Shown one piece after another: positions 1 through 9,287 of a stretch of 21,550 bases of DNA. Numbering within the stretch: the stretch's first letter is position 1; each line of letters begins with the position of its first letter. A program made the translations under genes and the position numbers. Source of the DNA: Chara braunii (lineage: Eukaryota; Streptophyta; Charophyceae; Charales; Characeae); NCBI GenBank assembly GCA_003427395.1, contig BFEA01000151.1, positions 665,795 through 687,344 on the forward strand, read 5' to 3'. Below the pieces are notes generated by a model that worked only from the letters and a program-made list of their open reading frames with translations, was not told where the DNA came from and made no database searches.

Positions 1-169
1 GTGAGGGTCTCCTCACGCAGCATACCCTGGATCTGCGGTACTGCTGCTAGGGGCTGATCAAGATCTCAACCCCCTCTCTCCTCCAGCTGGCTTGCTGCAG
101 CAAAGGCCAAGACCCTCCTGGTCTTGGTATACCTTGTGCCCTTGGAGACACCAAGGGCCAGGTATCACC
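1..169. repeat. Cluster of three short hairpins
   Basis: Three inverted repeats lie close together. GTGAGG (1-6) pairs with CCTCAC (11-16). CCAAGACC (107-114) pairs with GGTCTTGG (120-127) across a 5-base loop. GCCCTTGG (138-145) pairs with CCAAGGGC (151-158), and an outer pair ATACCT (129-134) with AGGTAT (160-165) extends that stem. No gene is recognised here. The hairpins could belong to the terminal or leader region of the retroelement downstream, but no matching copy was seen at the element's other end. Confidence 0.6.
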
Positions 170-700
170 TCCCTCTTTCCTCTCCCTATTAATCCACTTT
201 CTCTACCTTGTCTCTCTCCTCTTACTCACCCCCTCTACGTCTTCCTCTTCTACCTCACTCACTTCCCTCTAATCACTCTCACTACTCATACCTCTCCCTA
301 CCTTTCTCAACATTTTCCTTCTCTCCTTCTTATTTCACTCCTCAACCCCTTCTTTTTCCCCCACCTTCCACTGCCTCTTTCCCCTCCTCTTTTTACCTTC
401 CCCACCCCACCTTTTCTCCCGCCACCCACTATTTTACTTTATTTTATTCATTTATTTTATTTTCTTTCTCCTCTTTTCTCTTTGCTTCTTGATCCCTCTC
501 CACCTTTCTCATCCCTTTCTCTCCCATTCTCTCACCCTCCTTCCCTCCAACTTCGAAATTTTTCTGTTTTTCTTCTTTTTATCTTTCTTTTGATTTATAT
601 TTCCTCTTTTCTCCAAAAATCCAAATTATCTTATTCCCCACCTTCTTTTCTTATTTTCTGATTTATTTTATTTTTTATTTATTTATTCAAAAAATTTGAA
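165..700 (+). repeat. Pyrimidine-rich low-complexity tract (~500 bases)
   Basis: From about 165 to 660 the + strand is almost entirely C and T, with short A-containing interruptions, then grades into T/A-rich ATTT runs. Long open frames cross it, but they encode only Pro/Leu/Ser/Phe-rich low-complexity peptide and have no recognisable domain, so they are composition artefacts. The tract may be leader or LTR sequence of the Ty3/gypsy element that starts coding at 1476, or simple-sequence expansion. Nothing comparable follows the element's coding region. Confidence 0.75.
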
Positions 701-747
701 TTTCCTTGCGGCACCCTTAAATCTGATTAGGAGTTAGTCGTTCTTGC

Positions 748-1040
748 TTTCGACACACATTTTGATCCCGTGGGGGTAACGAAGTGTTGTCGAAATTTTC
801 TCATTTACTTAGCCTTTCCTCTTGACGGCACACTTCGACTCCATGGAGGCAATTAAATGCTGCCGAAATTTTTGAAAAATCCAACACTTAATTTATCTTC
901 ACCTCCTCATCTACTTATTTATTTATTTATTTTCTGAAAATTTTTAATTTGCGGCATTTTGAAACTTAGTGTGCTTATCTTGGTCTTTCCTTTCCCTTGG
1001 CACATTCTTGACCCCATGGGGGATAGGGAAATGCTGCCAA
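748..1040 (+). repeat. Three diverged copies of a dyad-symmetric ~45-nt element
   Basis: Copies lie at 748-795, 823-868 and 997-1040. Each has complementary outer arms: TTTCGACA/TGTCGAAA (748-755/788-795), CGGCA/TGCCG (826-830/861-865) and TTGGCA/TGCCAA (997-1002/1035-1040). Each has a central near-palindrome; CTCCATGGAG (839-848) and CCCCATGGGG (1012-1021) are perfect, while the first copy keeps only a short CCC/GGG core. Arm bases differ between copies but pairing is kept. The first and third copies also share an upstream GCGGCA segment (about 708 and 949), so the larger duplicated unit is roughly 240 bases. Confidence 0.65.
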
Positions 1041-1200
1041 AAATTCCAAAAAAAAAAATCTTATATCTCTTCATATTTTGTTTTCTTATTTTATTTATTT
1101 ATTTATTTATTTATTTTTATTTTTCCTAAAAATTTTACAGTTTATTTATTTTTCCTTCCGCCTCTTCCTCCCATGCTTGCTATTTTATTTTCTTGATTAA
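905..1200 (+). repeat. AT-rich region with (ATTT)n runs
   Basis: Two ATTT-type microsatellite runs are visible, at about 912-935 and 1088-1124, separated by the third dyad copy and an A-run near 1050. No gene is supported here. Similar ATTT sequence also sits at about 660-690, just before the first dyad copy, which agrees with a duplicated larger unit. Confidence 0.7.
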
Positions 1201-1235
1201 GTCGCCGGTACCCTACCCTAACCACTCGAACTTCA

Positions 1236-1291
1236 GTTAGGGTTTTCTTAGGGTTTTCTAGGGTTTAGGGTTTTCTAGGGTTTAGGTTTTT
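1236..1291 (+). repeat. Telomere-like TTTAGGG / telo-box motifs
   Basis: About seven imperfect copies of TTAGGGTTT/TAGGGTTTTC lie in about 56 bases, including two exact TTTAGGG units. This is the plant-type telomere repeat on the + strand. The run lies about 190 bases upstream of the gag ATG. It could be a short interstitial telomeric repeat, or a telo-box cluster (AAACCCTA on the - strand), which in plants is found near promoters of translation-related genes. Function is not shown. Confidence 0.6.
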
Positions 1292-1475
1292 CTTAACCTC
1301 CCTACTTCCCCTTTCTATTCGGGCACCCTGGACCCAAGCCACCCTTCCCCGTTCGCGAGCGCCCGCGCTGGACTCACTAGCGCCGCCCGTCGTTTTCTAC
1401 CGTGGACCCCCCCTCTATGCCCTCCGCTCACGCGGACCTCTTCTGGCCCCCTCCAGTTCGGCCCGTCACCTCTCC

Positions 1476-3408
1476 ATGGCCGACAGCGTGTCACAAGCCG
1501 CCGACGCGGTGATGACCTCACCGGGCTCCATAACCGTGCCGGCGGACCAGGACCATCAGCTTCAGGGGGATCTGCACACCCTCCTCACCTCCCTTCTTGC
1601 ACCCTTACAGGCGCAGGTGACGACTCTTGTCGCTGGCTTGCTACAATTCCAGGACGTTGGGCGTCCTTCCTCTCCTCACTCTCTCTCGTTCCCTGGCCCC
1701 CAATCCAGGACCCCGTCCTTGGATATGGTGGCCACGGCGGAGCTTCCTCCTCCTCTGCCCCCAACTCCGCCATCATGGTGACCGTCCATGTTCCTAGCGT
1801 GACGGCTGCCACGGGTCAGGCCTTCCCTCACTCTACGGGCACACCCGTCCAGACTTCGGCCACTACGGCCACGGGACCACAACCCTCTGTCGTGGTCTCA
1901 ACTTTTTCGGGTGCCCGACTTCTCCCTCCCTTTCACACGACCGCAACGCCACCTGGCTCTCCCCCCTGTGGGATGCCCCGCACCGCTCGTGCGTCCACTT
2001 CCCCCACTCTTCCTCCTGCCACTCCTCGCTCGATCTACGTTCGATATCTTGAGGACGAGTTTGCCCAGACCCGGACCGACCTTGCCCTCTTAAGCCTTCA
2101 GCCACCCCTACCATCACTGGTGACCTCGCCTTTGGGCGCACCCCCTTCTTCCTCTACTCTCTCATCCATGCAGCCTCGCTTCCCCCGCCCTGCACCCCCT
2201 CGACCCCCATCCTACCTCCTTCCTACTCCCTCGACTGTTGCCACCCCTTCTGCCGCAGCTCCCTCGCAACCTGCCGCTGTTGCCTCCGCCGCTCCACCAT
2301 GTGGTCCGGGCGTACAATCAGTTCCGCCCCCTTCTCCAGGACCTGCGCCGACTTACTCGGCCATAGCGCAGACCTCTGCTCCTCGATCTCCTCACCGCCA
2401 AAACGGTGGCGTACCACTCGTCCGCTTGACGGACATTGCCTTGTATGGCGGTACGGGGATACACGTATCTCGGTGGCTGCAGTCTGCCACCCCCACGCTC
2501 CAGCTCATGGGCGTCCCACCTGACACGTGGGTGGCTCACCTCTCCACACGCCTGCGTGATGGTCCTTTCGACGCCTGGGAGGATTTCTACACTCACTCCC
2601 TTCGTGAGGGTCGGACCCCGACCTTCATGGATTTTCAGGCGTTCCTTGAGGATCGCTTCGGAGCCCGATATGACGTGGTTGACGCCTTCCAGCGTGTCGT
2701 TACTACACACTGCTCCAACTCAAGTGAGGTTGCCGGCCTGGACCGCCACATCTAGGTCTTTCGGGACGCCCGCCTCATTTTTGATGTGGCGTTCCTCCCC
2801 AAGGCTGCCCTTATTGATCACTTTTTGACCAGCCTTCCCCTTGAGTAGCGCTCTGAGTTATGGAAGTATGATTTCTCATCGGCCCCTAATGCCTACGAAG
2901 CCGCCACGGCTCATGAGCGGATAAAGGCCCGTCTTCACCCCGCTTCCTCTACCCAGCCCCAGCATACTGGTTACGCTCCCTCCTTCTTTCACGATACTTC
3001 TCAGCGTCGTTCCCCTTTTTGCGGTCGCCCCCACCGTTCCGCGCAGCAGGGCCGCCACTTCTCGCGCCGCTTCAGCACGCTCGAGTATGGTGAGCAGAAC
3101 GTTGTTGCCCCGCTGTCGCCTGAGGGTGACCATATCGACGACCTCGACCTCTGCGAGGCCGTCCAGTACCACCTGAGGGACTCTACCCTCCCTATAGTCA
3201 AGCGTCTCTAGCTCGCCCTCTCCACCTTCTCTCGGGCACACAGCCGCTCTGGTCACGCTGGCGCGTCGCCCCCCAAGGTCCCTCAGCAGGACCTCCCTCA
3301 GGGCTTTGACCCTCCTCACGGTGTCCTTTCCGTTGAGGAGCGCTCGGTCATTCTGGGCCGGTGGTTGTTTGCGCTGCCGCCAGGACGGTCACACCTTCTC
3401 GCGGTGTA
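1476..3408 (+). pseudogene. gag: Gag polyprotein remnant with zinc knuckle
   Basis: The ATG at 1476 (CCATGG context) opens a 101-codon stretch with a hydrophobic heptad-like segment. The frame then shifts near 1775-1781 into a Pro/Ser/Thr-rich segment (about 1800-2400), followed by a retrotransposon-gag capsid-like domain (about 2405-2900; motifs such as VSRWLQSA and FLEDRFGARYD). TAG codons interrupt this frame at 2753, 2846 and 3209, yet recognisable protein continues through each, so they are lesions and not the true end. After another frame change, a CX2CX4HX4C zinc knuckle (CLRCRQDGHTFSRC) lies at 3366-3407; it would bind the element's RNA. The gag-specific stops and shifts make this a pseudogene. 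Confidence 0.85.
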
Positions 3409-3461
3409 GTGTACATTTGCGCCCTCCTCAGTGGTCGGCTTCCTGACATCTCCGTCGCGGT

Positions 3462-4330
3462 TTGCCCCTCTCACTATTGGAGTTGAGGTATCGTAGGACC
3501 CGACAGAGTGCACTCATCCCTCTGTCGCAGTATCGTCTGCGCCTCCGCACACCACTGTCTCCCCTCCTACCTCTCCGTGACTACCCCCACGTTGAGCCAT
3601 TTCGCTCAGCCCGTTGCAGCGAGCAACTTGCGACTCACGAGGACGTTGTGTCGTCCCTTTTGGACTTGAGCATGCTCTAGGTTCGTCAGGAGCGACTCAC
3701 CCTCCATGTCGCTGCACTAAGTCGCCTTCTCACTATCCTCTCTGACCCTGATCGCAACCTCCCGATCATTCCAATACGACTGGGGACCTGCATGAGGATG
3801 TACTCAGTGCTGTGGGATTCCAGTTCTCAGGGCGACTTCTTTCACCCACGCGTGGTAAAAGAAACCCGCTTACCCACGACTGGGTCTCCGACTCCCATCT
3901 CTGTCACCCTAGAGGATGACAACACCCAGCGCTTCTTCGATCAGACGGTCACCGACCTTCCTTTCTTTCTCACTCTCAAGGGGACTGATCGTCCCTCGGT
4001 GTCTCGTCGCCACCGCTCCTCTGCACATTTCGATGTGATGGAGATGGGGTACGATTTCATTCTCGGTACTCCGTGGTCTCGTCGGTTCCGCAACACCGAC
4101 GCCGATCGGGCGACCAACGCTCTCGTTCTCAGAAGGACATGTGGACAGACGTATCACATACCTTTTATAGGTACCACTGCGACACCATGCCCCGATCCTC
4201 CTTCCCCGGAGCCTTTCGTGCCCACACCGTCTCCTACTATCACCGTCACCTCGCCTCGGCAGTTCGCCCACTTCATCCGAAAGGACGTCACCTTCTTTAC
4301 GGTGAACGTTACGGATCTCTTGCACTATGA
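3462..4330 (+). pseudogene. Retropepsin-like aspartic protease remnant
   Basis: This is in the same frame as the zinc knuckle, broken by a TGA soon after it and by a TAG at 3678. The active-site region reads VLWDSSSQGDFF: Asp is at 3816 and Ser at 3819, but the next codon (3822) is Ser where retropepsins have Gly in D-S/T-G. The second conserved motif, YDFILGTPW (about 4049-4075), matches the ILGxxW signature of Ty3/gypsy proteases. The protease normally cuts Gag-Pol into mature parts. The lost glycine and upstream stops suggest it is inactive. From about 4200 the frame continues through a Pro/Ser/Thr-rich linker into reverse transcriptase. Confidence 0.8.
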
Positions 4331-4489
4331 TCCACCCTGTCCAGACGCTGAGCTCATCTCTCTAGAGTCAGATCCTCCTTCTATCTCCATGGCTTTCATC
4401 TCTACTTCCCTCCCTCCGTCGTCCATCGAGTCCACTCCGTCGGTGCGCGCTGACGCTGACACTGAGGAACTCGCACGCTATACGGCGGA

Positions 4490-6033
4490 CATGGAGCCCA
4501 GAGTTTGCGACCTCGTTCAAGAGTACCACGATGTTTCCCCATCGTCATTCTCGTACGTCAGCATCCCACTGATGCGCGAGGTCGAGCACTCCATCCAGCT
4601 TGTGCCTGACTATCGTGTTCACCACCACACACCCTTCAAACTCTCCATCCCTGAAGCCACTAAACTCGAGCGTCAGCTTGAGGAGCTCCTGAGACTGAGT
4701 TTCATTGAACCTAGTAACTCCCTGTGGGGTACACCCATCCTCTTTGCTCTCAAAGCGGATTAAACTCTTCGTCTCTACATCGATTATCGCGGCCTCAACC
4801 GCTAAACGGTTAAGAACAGCTACACCATGCCTCATTCCAACGAGTTGTTCGATCGCCTAGCAGGCAACCACTTCTTTACGAAGATTGATCTTCATAGCGG
4901 TTACCATCAGATCTGCATCTCTGCAGCGGACTAGCCGAAGACCGTGTTCCGATCGCGCTTCGGCCACTAGGAGTTTATGGTGATGTTATTCGGCCTCACC
5001 AATGCGCTACCTTCAAGAGGGAGATGAACGACATCTTCAGTAACACCCTGGAGCAGTACGTTCTCGTCTACCTCGACGATATTTTGATCTACAATCATAC
5101 GCTTGAGGAGCATCTCAGACACCTCCGCGACGTCCTTGACCAATTGCGCAGACATGGCTTCTACGCCAAGCTGAGCAAGTGCCGCTTTGCCCAGCACAAA
5201 TTGGATTTCTTAGGACACTACGTGTCTGACCAGGGTCTCTACATTAACGACGCGAAGATCACTGCTATTGCGGAGTGGCCCGTCCCCACATCCGCGAAGC
5301 AGCTTCGCAGTTTCTTAGGCCTCACTAGTTACTATAGTAACTTCATCAAGGGATACGCTACGTATTCCTACGTCCTTACCTCCACCCTCCTCCGGAAGAA
5401 CCCGCCATGGCATTGGACACCCCTCCACGAGGACGCCTTCCGCGCCCTCAAGAAGGTGGTGACATGTGCATCGGTTCTTCACCTACCCGATTTTAATCGC
5501 CCTTTTATCCTTACCACCGATGCATCAGACTTTGCTGTAGGAGCAGTGCTTTCTCGTATTTTCCCTTCCTCTCCTGATTTCTCCCATCCTCACATCCCTC
5601 GCTTCCCACCCCCTACCCCTACCCCTACTTCTCGCTTGACGCCTACTCGTCCAGCTACTGACGCGCCTTTTATTGACTATTCTCCTATCATCACCGAGGA
5701 TGGCACTGTCGAGTCTCTCTCAGACGATTGTCCGATAGTCTTTCAGCTCCTGCCCGCAGAGATAAACTACACTGCTGATGAACGTGAGGTTCTCGCAGTA
5801 GTTTATGTCACTCTGGCGTCGCTACCTGCACGGGGCACCATTCACCGTGCGCACGGACAACTCTATTGTCCAGACTTTTCTAACAAAGTCAAAGCTCACT
5901 CCTCGACAGGCTCGCTGGTGGCGCGACCTATCCGAGTTTAGTTTCACCACTGAGCACATCAAGGGTGAGACTAATCGGGTCGCAGATTCCTTATCCCGGT
6001 GCACTGACCATAATCTAGAGCAGATCCATCTCA
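4490..6033 (+). pseudogene. pol: Reverse transcriptase and RNase H remnant
   Basis: The N-terminal RT region (about 4490-4760) reads without stops. TAA at 4761 and 4803 and TAG at 4932 and 4968 then interrupt fingers and palm, with the first catalytic Asp at 4887 in FTKIDLHSGYHQ. A small deletion near 5004-5008 shifts the frame just before a good palm with YLDD at 5069-5080. RNase H begins at TTDASDFAVGAVL (Asp 5519), carries an unusual ~56-codon Pro/Thr-rich insert (about 5561-5728), resumes with an NYTADEREVLAVVY stretch, shifts frame near 5810, and ends with RTDN (Asp 5856) and RVADSLSR. The family role is copying element RNA into DNA. The lesions make this copy non-functional. Confidence 0.92.
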
Positions 6034-6102
6034 TTGCCATCTCGGCCACCACCGTCCACCACTCGATGACCGACGGGTTTCGCACTCAGTACCTGTCTAG
6101 AG

Positions 6103-7035
6103 GTGGACAATGCGAACCACTTGCCTTATGGTTTGCTCCAGCCTCTTCCTATCCCTAAGGGTCGTTGGCAGTCCATCTCGATGGACTTTACCGGTCCTCT
6201 TCGTCCTCCGTTCCCCCGCGGTCATAATGTTATCTTGGTCGTCGTCGACCACTTCACGAAGCGTGCACACTTTGTTCCGTGTTGTTATGCCATCAATGCA
6301 CGTGAGGTCGCCGACATCGTGTTTGACCGAGTCGTGCGTGACCACGACTTACCTCTGAGCATCATATCTCACCGTGACCTGCGCTTTACCATCCGATTCT
6401 GGCGACGGCTCCACGAGGTTTATGGCACCCAGCTCCGCTTCTCCTCGTTTTACCATCCCCAGACCGATGGTCAGATCGAGATCACGAACAGGACTCTCGG
6501 AGATATTCTCCAAAAAATTGTTCGTGACGACCAGCAGTGGGATCTCCATCTTGCCTTGTGGAGATAACCTACAACCACGCCGTCTCGCCAACCACAGGGA
6601 TGTCGCCTTACTATTGCGACCTCGGCTATGACCCTTGTATTCCCGCGGACTTCGACCGTCACAGATACAGTCCGACACGAGTTGTCATGTGCTGGATGAT
6701 TGGGTTGCACTCATGACGTCGATCATGAAGACCTCGTATGGGCACATAACCACTTCTCAGACTCGCATGGCCGCACGCGTTAACCGATCGAGGACGGATC
6801 ATCCATTCAAAGTCGGTGATGATGTGCTTATCGAGGTCCGCCATTTACAGCTCGAAGCGGACACGCTTCACACTTTCTGGCGTCCCTTCTTGGCCCATGC
6901 TGCGTTCTCCAAGCCATCGGTTCTGATATGGCTTCTAGCCCAGTCAGCGTCCGTGTGAAGCTGCCCGACTACCTACGCCAGGCTCGTGTGCACAATGTCT
7001 ACCATGTCTCATTATTCCGTCCCTACCGCAGACCG
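6103..7035 (+). pseudogene. Integrase core and C-terminal domain remnant
   Basis: The integrase core starts around HLPYGLLQPLPIP. Of the D,D-35-E triad, the first Asp is present at 6184 (SMDFTG) and Glu at 6478 (QTDGQIE), but the second position (6370) is His in ISHRDLRF. The spacing from 6370 to 6478 is exactly 35 intervening codons, so the alignment is firm and the enzyme is predicted dead. The N-terminal HHCC zinc domain is missing: only about 40 codons separate the RNase H end from the core, where the family has well over 100. Frameshifts near 6558, about 6680 and about 6910 break the C-terminal part (VGDDVLIEV, VHNVYHVSLFRPY). Confidence 0.9.
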
Positions 7036-7059
7036 TCTGAGTGTTTCGCTGGACAACTA

Positions 7060-7436
7060 TACGAGCGCCCTCCACCCGTCATGGTGAATGGCCACGAGGA
7101 GTTCCTCGTTTCAGACATTATTGGTTACCGAGTCACGACCACAACTCTCATCACGTTGAGTATCTCGTACGTTGGAAGGGTTACCCTGATGAGGAGGCTA
7201 CTTGGGAGCCCCTCGAGCACTTGCAGCACGCTCGCATGTTGGTGCGTGTCTATGGCCGTGCTCGTCGTGCTGGGTTAAATGTTCCTCCTCAACCCAGTAA
7301 CCCTCTTCCTTCTCCCTCGACTGAGGAGACCGCTGAACTCGAGCCTACTCCATCTGAGGGAGACCTTCAACAGCAACCGGATGCTTCTGAGCGTCCACAG
7401 CGCACTCGTCGTCATCCTGCTCGATACGACGATTGA
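7060..7436 (+). pseudogene. Chromodomain at the integrase C terminus
   Basis: After the integrase tail, a chromodomain appears as EFLVSDIIGYRV (about 7100-7135), then, after a frame change near 7140, VEYLVRWKGYPDEEATWEP (about 7158-7214) and LEHLQHARML. The Tyr/Trp/Trp aromatic pattern and the WKGY core are typical. In chromoviruses this domain directs integration to marked chromatin. A Pro/Glu/Gln-rich tail leads to a TGA at 7434-7436. The open stretch from 7041 keeps most of the domain intact, but it is separated by frameshifts from the rest of the integrase. Confidence 0.9.
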
Positions 7437-8240
7437 CTCTGACTTATCTTCCCACGTCTTTGACTTCTCCGTACTCCATCCACTTCATTTTTGCCGCTTC
7501 AGCTCGTCGACGTTGCGGCTCTTCCTCAACGACATTCCGGACTTCTCATCATGGACGTCATCGACAGCTTCACGACCTTCGTCACGATCAGCTCTGCCTA
7601 CTTCAGATGTCGTCACTATCTTACCACCTTACCCTGTACAGCACCCTGGTTGTGTCGCATGATGGTCTCCCTTCGCCGGGTTCCCCTGAGTTGGGCTCTC
7701 CCTTGGTATACGCATGGGCTTGGGACCGTAGCATTGCCTTGGCTTCCCAGCTTACGGATCCAACTTCTACTTCCCCCACCTTAGGAGTCATTTGCATGAT
7801 TCCCTTACCCATCACTTTTTCTACCCTCTGCCGACCCTCGCACCCTAGTTAGGCAGCCTTGCATGCTTCATCTAGGTGCGCAAAGTATACTAGGCTCCCT
7901 TATTCCCTTGAATGGGCAACCCTCCATAGCGGGCACCCCTTTAGCCGAGCATTACCCGCCCTGATGGTCTATATGTTACGGTCATTGGTTCTGTTCGCTC
8001 TGAGTTCCCTACCCTCATTGAGCCTGATAACACGTGTCTCCCTGTCATTATATGTGGATGCCCTTAGGAGTTTATCGACCCCTAGGCTGCATTCGCCACC
8101 CTCATAGACCATCCCACCCAGCGGTTTGCGACACACTACTCCTGTAACATATGGTTGTCTTGTTGTTGCTTTGTTGCTCTCAGACTACGGCTACTGCCTC
8201 TAACATTTCTAGGATTTAGTTGTTTTTGTTTTTGCTGTTC
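7437..8240 (+). other. Non-coding 3' tail of the chromovirus
   Basis: No domain-bearing frame is seen here; several 60-140-codon open stretches look compositional. The end of this region (about 8188-8222) has a diverged copy at about 14717-14749, and the following bases have one at about 11415-11460, so it is dispersed element sequence. No clear polypurine tract or LTR start could be fixed. Confidence 0.5.
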
Positions 8241-8254
8241 TCAGGACTTAGCCC

Positions 8255-8292
8255 GCTAGGTTGGGGGCGCACCGCTACCGGGAGCGTTGCGC
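8255..8292 (+). repeat. GC-rich hairpin at the end of the retroelement tail
   Basis: GGGGCGCA-CGCT pairs with AGCG-TGCGCCCC around an ACCGGG loop, a stem of about 12 of 13 base pairs. It is followed by CCCCGACA, which resembles the CA-ending terminus of an LTR. A second hairpin of the same type and flank lies at about 11427-11454. This may mark the outer end of the element or an RNA-level structure near its 3' end. Confidence 0.55.
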
Positions 8293-8338
8293 CCCGACAA
8301 CATCAATCATCAATCAAGATTACCACCACGGAGAGGAG

Positions 8339-8480
8339 CAGGGCGCGCTGGTAAACTGCACACATCAAGGAAAATAGCGCGCGCGCGCTCGACGATTGCA
8401 CACGATTAGGCGCGCGCCCTGAGCTGAAAATTGGACCACCGGTGGTCTATGTCGAGGAGCTGAGGTGGTCCAAATTTCAG
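8339..8480. repeat. GC-rich block with two inverted repeats
   Basis: CAGGGCGCGC (8339-8348) has a perfect inverted partner at 8412-8421. CTGAAAATTGGACCACC (8424-8440) pairs with 8464-8480 at 16 of 17 positions across 23 bases. A (GC)n run, a potential Z-DNA former, lies at about 8377-8388. No coding frame is supported across 8300-8690. The inverted arms may be the remains of a small foldback element. Confidence 0.65.
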
Positions 8481-8689
8481 TTCAAATGGTCCAGCGAATC
8501 AGGAGATATTGAAGATCTAGGGCGCGCCATGAAATTCGAGTGTGTCGGGCGGATGACGGGGGCAGGGGACTGCGTCTAGCACACGAGCCGTGAGCCTAGG
8601 CCCTGGTCTTCACCACGTCACCGGTTGACGTGTCCAGGGGACCGCCCCGTTCCACGGGGTTCACGCAAGATTCCCCCGCCGCCACTTAG

Positions 8690-9287
8690 CAAGGTGAAGT
8701 GGCAACAAGGCGCTTGAGGGAGATCGCAGTGGAGATAACCCAAGGTGACATGGAAGTGCGTAATTCATAGTCTGAAGTACGCCAAGCTTGCAGATCGAAG
8801 TTATCACAGCATGGAGCGCAGTCCGTCATCAAGCTCGAGTTCGTCAACACTATCAGCAAATCGTCATCAAGATTACTAGTCATCATCACTTGCGGTAAGG
8901 TGATCGTCATCAACATAATGGATAATTAGTTGACATCCTCATCATCATTACATCTCTATGGGTGTTTAGTCATTACTATAGTGATTTTCACCATCTGTAG
9001 TATCACGATCATCAACACTATTATCCTCATAGCTATCATCTGTTGTATCACGATCATTTAGGTTAGCAATTAATATTTCTTTTGGGCAGCTTCATTAGCA
9101 TGCTCACCCTCATTACAATTTTTTTTTCATTAGTTGTAAGTCATCTGTAGGCGAAGTTGATCGCCACTATTATCTTTAGGCTGCCGCTTTACTCAAATAG
9201 TCACCCATAACACTTCCATTATTATCACTACCATCATCAATACTAATATCATCTGAAAACTTTTTTGTCTCAGGGTACCGTTTTCGG
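8690..9287 (-). other. AT-rich region with scattered acidic coding-like fragments
   Basis: There is no intact gene. Read on the - strand, several short frames are strikingly rich in Asp, Asn and Ser (for example NSVDDRDTTDGENHYSND near 8970-9025). The DRDTTD unit occurs twice because a segment of about 17 bases is directly repeated (about 8993 and 9041 on the + strand). The frames are separated by stops. This may be a decayed acidic protein gene continuing from 9288-9449, or simply AT-rich tandem sequence. An ATG-opened 76-codon frame at 8686-8916 (-) has no recognisable domain. Confidence 0.3.

Larger units (their letters stand above)
1476..8300 (+). mobile_element. Decayed Ty3/gypsy chromovirus-type LTR retrotransposon
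   Basis: The domain order gag, zinc knuckle, aspartic protease, reverse transcriptase, RNase H, integrase, chromodomain runs left to right on the + strand, which is diagnostic for the chromovirus branch of Ty3/gypsy (Metaviridae). The coding part covers 1476-7436 and is interrupted by at least eight in-frame stops, about eight frameshifts, and an apparent deletion between RNase H and the integrase core. A non-coding tail follows to about 8300. I could not find a matching LTR pair: the pyrimidine tract and dyads upstream of gag have no copy downstream. Both element boundaries are therefore uncertain. It cannot be autonomous as read here. Confidence 0.9.

Noticed and set aside
92-661. Open frames of 94-189 codons across the pyrimidine tract
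   Set aside because: They exist because C/T-only sequence contains no stop codons; the peptides are low-complexity with no domain.
1476-7436. Alternative genetic code with TAG/TAA read as glutamine
   Set aside because: eL34 ends naturally in TAG, normal CAG codons are common in the same frames, and the element also carries frameshifts, a deletion and active-site changes, which fits decay.
1-8300. Paired LTRs bounding the chromovirus
   Set aside because: No convincing direct repeat between the 5' region and the 3' tail could be found by eye, so LTRs are not annotated.
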